Assembly (NCBI RefSeq): GCF_047948215.1
Contig: NC_134460.1
Location: 151,952,049 to 152,016,048 of the forward strand
Direction: 5' to 3'
Source of the DNA: Lycorma delicatula
Taxonomy: Eukaryota; Arthropoda; Insecta; Hemiptera; Fulgoridae
DNA length: 64,000 bases
Part shown: positions 61,158 through 64,000 of the stretch, piece by piece
Layout of the letters: each line of letters begins with the position of its first letter
How positions within the stretch are numbered: the first letter of the stretch is position 1
Position numbers and translations under genes: made by a program
Notes under the pieces: model-generated
What the model was told of the DNA's origin: nothing
Database searches by the model: none
The model's input: the letters and a program-made list of their open reading frames with translations, nothing else

Positions 61158-61227
61158 AGCCGGTGTATCCGCGAGGCTTAACGCACCAGGTATCGAGTTG
61201 ACCGCGCGATACTGTTGAGACCCGGCC
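61158..61227 (+). repeat. tRNA-like segment in the right arm
   Basis: Mirror copy of the left-arm segment: 'AGCCGGTGTATCCGCGAGGC', 'TTAACGCACCAGGTATCGAG' and 'TTGAGACCCGGCC'. The B box is weaker than in the left arm (TACTGTTGAGACCC). Confidence 0.5.
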
Positions 61228-61827
61228 AGACAGAGTTACTTTTTTACACGTTAAATATTATTCATTAATTTAATTTTACCACTCACCTGTGACGTCAGAA
61301 AATATCAGGTAACCAAAACAGCTTTACGTCAGTACTACCAACATTTGAAATATTAATTAAATAAAATAAATAATTAATATTTACAGAAAAAAAGAGGTTG
61401 ACAACCCTGTTGAATTTCAAATTACATGGTCCAAGAGAACGAGGGAAAAGGGAATTTCTTACAGAGTGAAAGGGAAATTCCAAATGGCAGACTGTGACAC
61501 TAGCACTCCTTCTGGTGAAAGGGAGTCCTATTGTCGCAGAATGCCCACCTCGACTACAGTTTAGAATATTTTTTGGTGTGGGGATGCGATTTTTCAAATA
61601 TTATAAAGACAAATACACCTTAATTAGGCGAAATCTCAAAACACTGAGGGGGGTGACCTTCCTCTACAGTCTTACGCCCTTGAAATTTTACGTTGAATAT
61701 TTAATAGCATCAACGTCCTATATACAGAAATAATCTGATCAAGCCTGATTAAAATTGGTCAAGTAGTACTGGAGATATAAAGTGATTTAAAGGCCAACAT
61801 CGAACAAACGCATGTACATATGAACTC

Positions 61828-62430
61828 TTTTTTTGTATTCAGTCATTTGACTGGTTTGATGCAGCTCTCCAATATTCCCTATCTAGTGCTAGTCGTTTCA
61901 TTTCGGTATACCCCCTACGTCCCACATCCCTAACAATTTGTTTTACATATTCCAAACGTTGCCTGCCTACATAGTTGTTTTCTTCTAGCTGACTCTCTAA
62001 TATAAAAGCGACTATTCCAGGATCCCTTAATGTGTGGCCTATAAGTCTGTCTCTTCTTTTAACTATATTTTTCCAAATGCTTCTTTCTTCATCGATTTGT
62101 TTCGCCCCATCATTTGTCACTTTATCTGATTTTTTAAATTCTCCTATAGCACCGCATTTCAAAAGCTTCTAATCTTTTCTTTTCAGGTACTCCGATCGTC
62201 CAAGTTTTACTTCCATATAAAGCGACGCTCCAAACACATACGTTGAAAAATCTTTTCCTGACGTTTAAATTAATTTTTGATGTAAACAAATTATATTTCT
62301 GACTAAAAGCTCGTACCGCCTGTGCTATTCGGCATTTTATGTCACTCCTGCTTCGTCCATCTTTAGTAATTCTACTTCCCAAATAACAAAATTCTTCTAC
62401 CTCCATAATCATTTCTCTTCCTATTTTCAC
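61828..62430 (-). pseudogene. RTE-like LINE C-terminus and 3' end
   Basis: Two minus-strand frames join with a shift. At 62134-62430: 'EEFCYLGSRITKDGRSRSDI', 'KCRIAQAVRAFSQKYNLF' and 'VWSVALYGSKTWTIG'. At 61839-62162: 'EERSIWKNIVKRRDRLIGHT', 'LRDPGIVAFILESQLEEN' and 'GRQRLEYVKQIVRDVGRRGY'. This matches the C-terminal third of insect LINE proteins (F.YLGS..T.DG ... I.KRR..WIGH.LR ... RGRPRLEYIKQI..D). A stop or shift near 62140-62160 separates the halves. The 3' end carries a short T run (61828-61834), a poly-A on the minus strand. The same 3' end recurs, cut very short, at 50267-50350. The catalytic region is missing upstream. Confidence 0.85.
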
Positions 62431-62549
62431 ATTCAGTGGTCACCTTCATTATTTCTACTACATTTCATAACTTTCGTTTTATATTGTTTATAAATGAAGA
62501 TATTAATGAATATTTATATGATTATATGAACATAAACATTTACATGAAC

Positions 62550-62700
62550 ATTAACATCCGGAAAATTTCCATGCGGTTTTTTGGGTTCCTATGTGTCAAA
62601 ACGTCAAAATTCGGTGAAAAGCGCATATGCCGAAATCGGACCGATTACAATACTTACCCTTGTAGAGCTATAGCTCGGCTAGACAGAAAAGTAAACGTGA
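62550..62700 (-). repeat. Dispersed repeat Y, copy 2
   Basis: Minus strand 'TCTAGCCGAGCTATAGCTCT', 'GTATTGTAATCGGTCCGATT', 'TCGGCATATGCGCTTTTCAC' and 'GACGTTTTGACACATAGG' match 35985-36140 in the same order. It begins right after the LINE 5' break, about 120 bases away. Confidence 0.72.
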
Positions 62701-64000
62701 TGAAATTTTAATCTTTCAATTAATTATGGATCTATTGGGAAAAGTTAAGCTTCCTTCAACCGTCCAACTTTGAACAATAATTGTTTTGTGGAATAAAGTA
62801 CAATAAACCTTAAACTTAAGTTGTATTTTATTGAAATATATTAGTGTAAAAGAGTCCTGTGTTTTATTAAACACAATCGTAAACACGCATCTAGAAGTTG
62901 TACGCACTGAAATACACTAATGTTCATAAGAAACAGTATATACATTCTCTACTTTTGTTCTCGCATTTGGGAGAATGTTGAACCGTTGGACGTCAATAGT
63001 AATTAATAATGTACCGCATGAAGTAGTATATTCAACTGTAAGCAATTAAGTGGCCAAATAAAGGAAGGACCAAGCTTTCCGTTTTCCCTTATTCCTTTTT
63101 TAATTTTACTGTTTACTCTTCTACTATCTTGTCTAACAAATGTTTTAGTATTGAGTACGGTAATTTTCATTTTCTTTTTTTATATATATATATATTTTTT
63201 AAATTACCTAGTTCATTTCTTACACTCATTATTATTATTACATAATCAAAATGTTGTAATAGATTATAAGTGATTATATAATATCAATTTTATTAATTTG
63301 CATGTTTGAAAAATAGAATAATCGGTTTAAAAATAACGTTGTTCGTAAATATTTTCTTCCGAATCTGATTTTGATTTATCTGTAATATCAATGATTCTGC
63401 AATATATTTCCGAAAACAACTAATAATCTCTAATGAGTATAACATAAACTGATGATGATACCAAGATGATAATACAACATAAACTGATGATGAAGATGAT
63501 GATGATTAGTCTTGATCGATAACAAGAAAGAATTTTGAGGCTGCAAAAAATGACTAATAGATATTGACAAAATTTGAAAAATCTGGGAGAACATAAAACG
63601 AACAGACAATATTGAACCTGTACAAAGATTTTTTTGAAGCGAAGCTTCTTAACGGAGGCTTCGGAATGGGGAGTCAACTGACAATAAACGACCATCACGA
63701 AAAATCGTCACGCGCCAGCTGAGCCTCCACTATGCCTACCGCGTGTTACAAATAGATACTAATACGCGTGTTCGGTAGTGCGCTCTCAATCACACACACA
63801 CACTCTCTCTCTCTCTGTTTGTTTTTCTCTCGCTCTCTTTCATTCTTTCTCTCTCACACTCTTATACACAGCTTATGCGTATACGCGTGAAATAAATATG
63901 TAAATAAATATTTTTTATAATACGCGTATTTTATTGTTAGTTCATATTTATAATTAATAAAAAATGTTATCATTTGTATATATTGGGTATACGTTATTTT
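62701..64000. other. AT-rich stretch with microsatellites and a GC-richer patch
   Basis: A TA run lies at 63180-63194, and a CA/CT/CTTT-rich run spans 63790-63862. The patch at 63630-63775, with 'GAAGCGAAGCTTCTTAACGG' and several CGCG words, is richer in GC than its surroundings. No open frame or promoter motif there is convincing. A 92-codon minus frame (63420-63698) has no recognised domain. Confidence 0.35.

Larger units (their letters stand above)
59270..61797. mobile_element. Long-inverted-repeat (fold-back) element with tRNA-like arms
   Basis: The left arm is about 59270-59960 and the right arm about 60905-61797, in opposite orientation. Mirror blocks in order: 'CTATATCTCCAG' with 'AAAATTGGTC', 'GAGATTTCGCCTAATTAAG', 'GTGACGTCACAGGTGA', the tRNA-like segment, 'TTACATTAGTTTAGTTAG' and CG-rich 'GCGCG' blocks, and 'GTGTGTGTAAGCCGTGCATC' ending in 'TTGTCAGCTTTTTT'. 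The right arm has about 200 extra bases between the outer and next block (61310-61605), which hold a 100-codon frame (minus, 61295-61597). The centre (59960-60905) is AT-rich and non-coding. No transposase is present. The ends lack a clear target duplication. The inner arm block also occurs at 36180-36310. Confidence 0.75.

Overview
This is a eukaryotic, AT-rich, repeat-dominated window with no host gene that I can recognise. Everything with protein-level signal is a decayed transposable element. The mix fits an insect and most likely a hemipteran: many Tc1/mariner copies of insect-type families, R1-, Jockey-, RTE- and I-like LINE remnants, tRNA-derived SINEs, and microsatellite-flanked elements with a 'GGCAATGCTTTGCTATGG'-type head and an 'AATCGGTSMAKMMSTTT'-type tail. 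The order-level call is inference from memory of such repeats; no database search was possible.

Layout. 0-10 kb: a microsatellite-bounded element (733-2096), a minus-strand tRNA-SINE, a mariner pseudogene (2764-3660), LINE 3' pieces (4524-4712 plus, 5990-6558 minus), a GC-richer block that may be an R1-type LINE end, and a 216-bp (CT)n(GT)n tract. 10-21 kb: a dispersed repeat (12181-12576), a possible LINE ORF1 remnant, a mariner pseudogene with its 3' flank (15858-17397), SINE pieces, and an R1-like LINE 3' half (19385-20956, minus). 21-30 kb: a long AT-rich stretch, a mariner flank remnant, a second SINE, a second microsatellite-flanked element, the second copy of the dispersed repeat, a 30-bp minisatellite, and a minus-strand mariner pseudogene butted against a LINE endonuclease fragment. 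30-42 kb: a mariner pseudogene, a SINE split by a hAT-like element with an exact 8-bp target duplication, an internally deleted mariner with terminal inverted repeats (36731-37571), a Jockey reverse transcriptase piece, and another mariner (41312-42396). 42-56 kb: tandem repeats, a faint Helitron-like piece, a SINE, a DDE transposase pseudogene (48862-50225), an I-type LINE tail with its 3' UTR, and a 905-bp near-palindrome flanked by TA. 56-64 kb: the best preserved mariner (56762-58054), a 2.5-kb long-inverted-repeat element with a tRNA-like segment in each arm, and an RTE-like LINE 3' end.

The elements do not act together as a pathway. What the window shows is layered insertion and decay: DNA transposons inside SINEs, elements abutting elements, and internally deleted or palindromic derivatives that could be cross-mobilised by a related transposase. 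All transposase copies carry stops, frameshifts or lost catalytic residues, so none should make active enzyme. The most unusual structures are the long-inverted-repeat element at 59270-61797 and the palindrome at 54113-55017.
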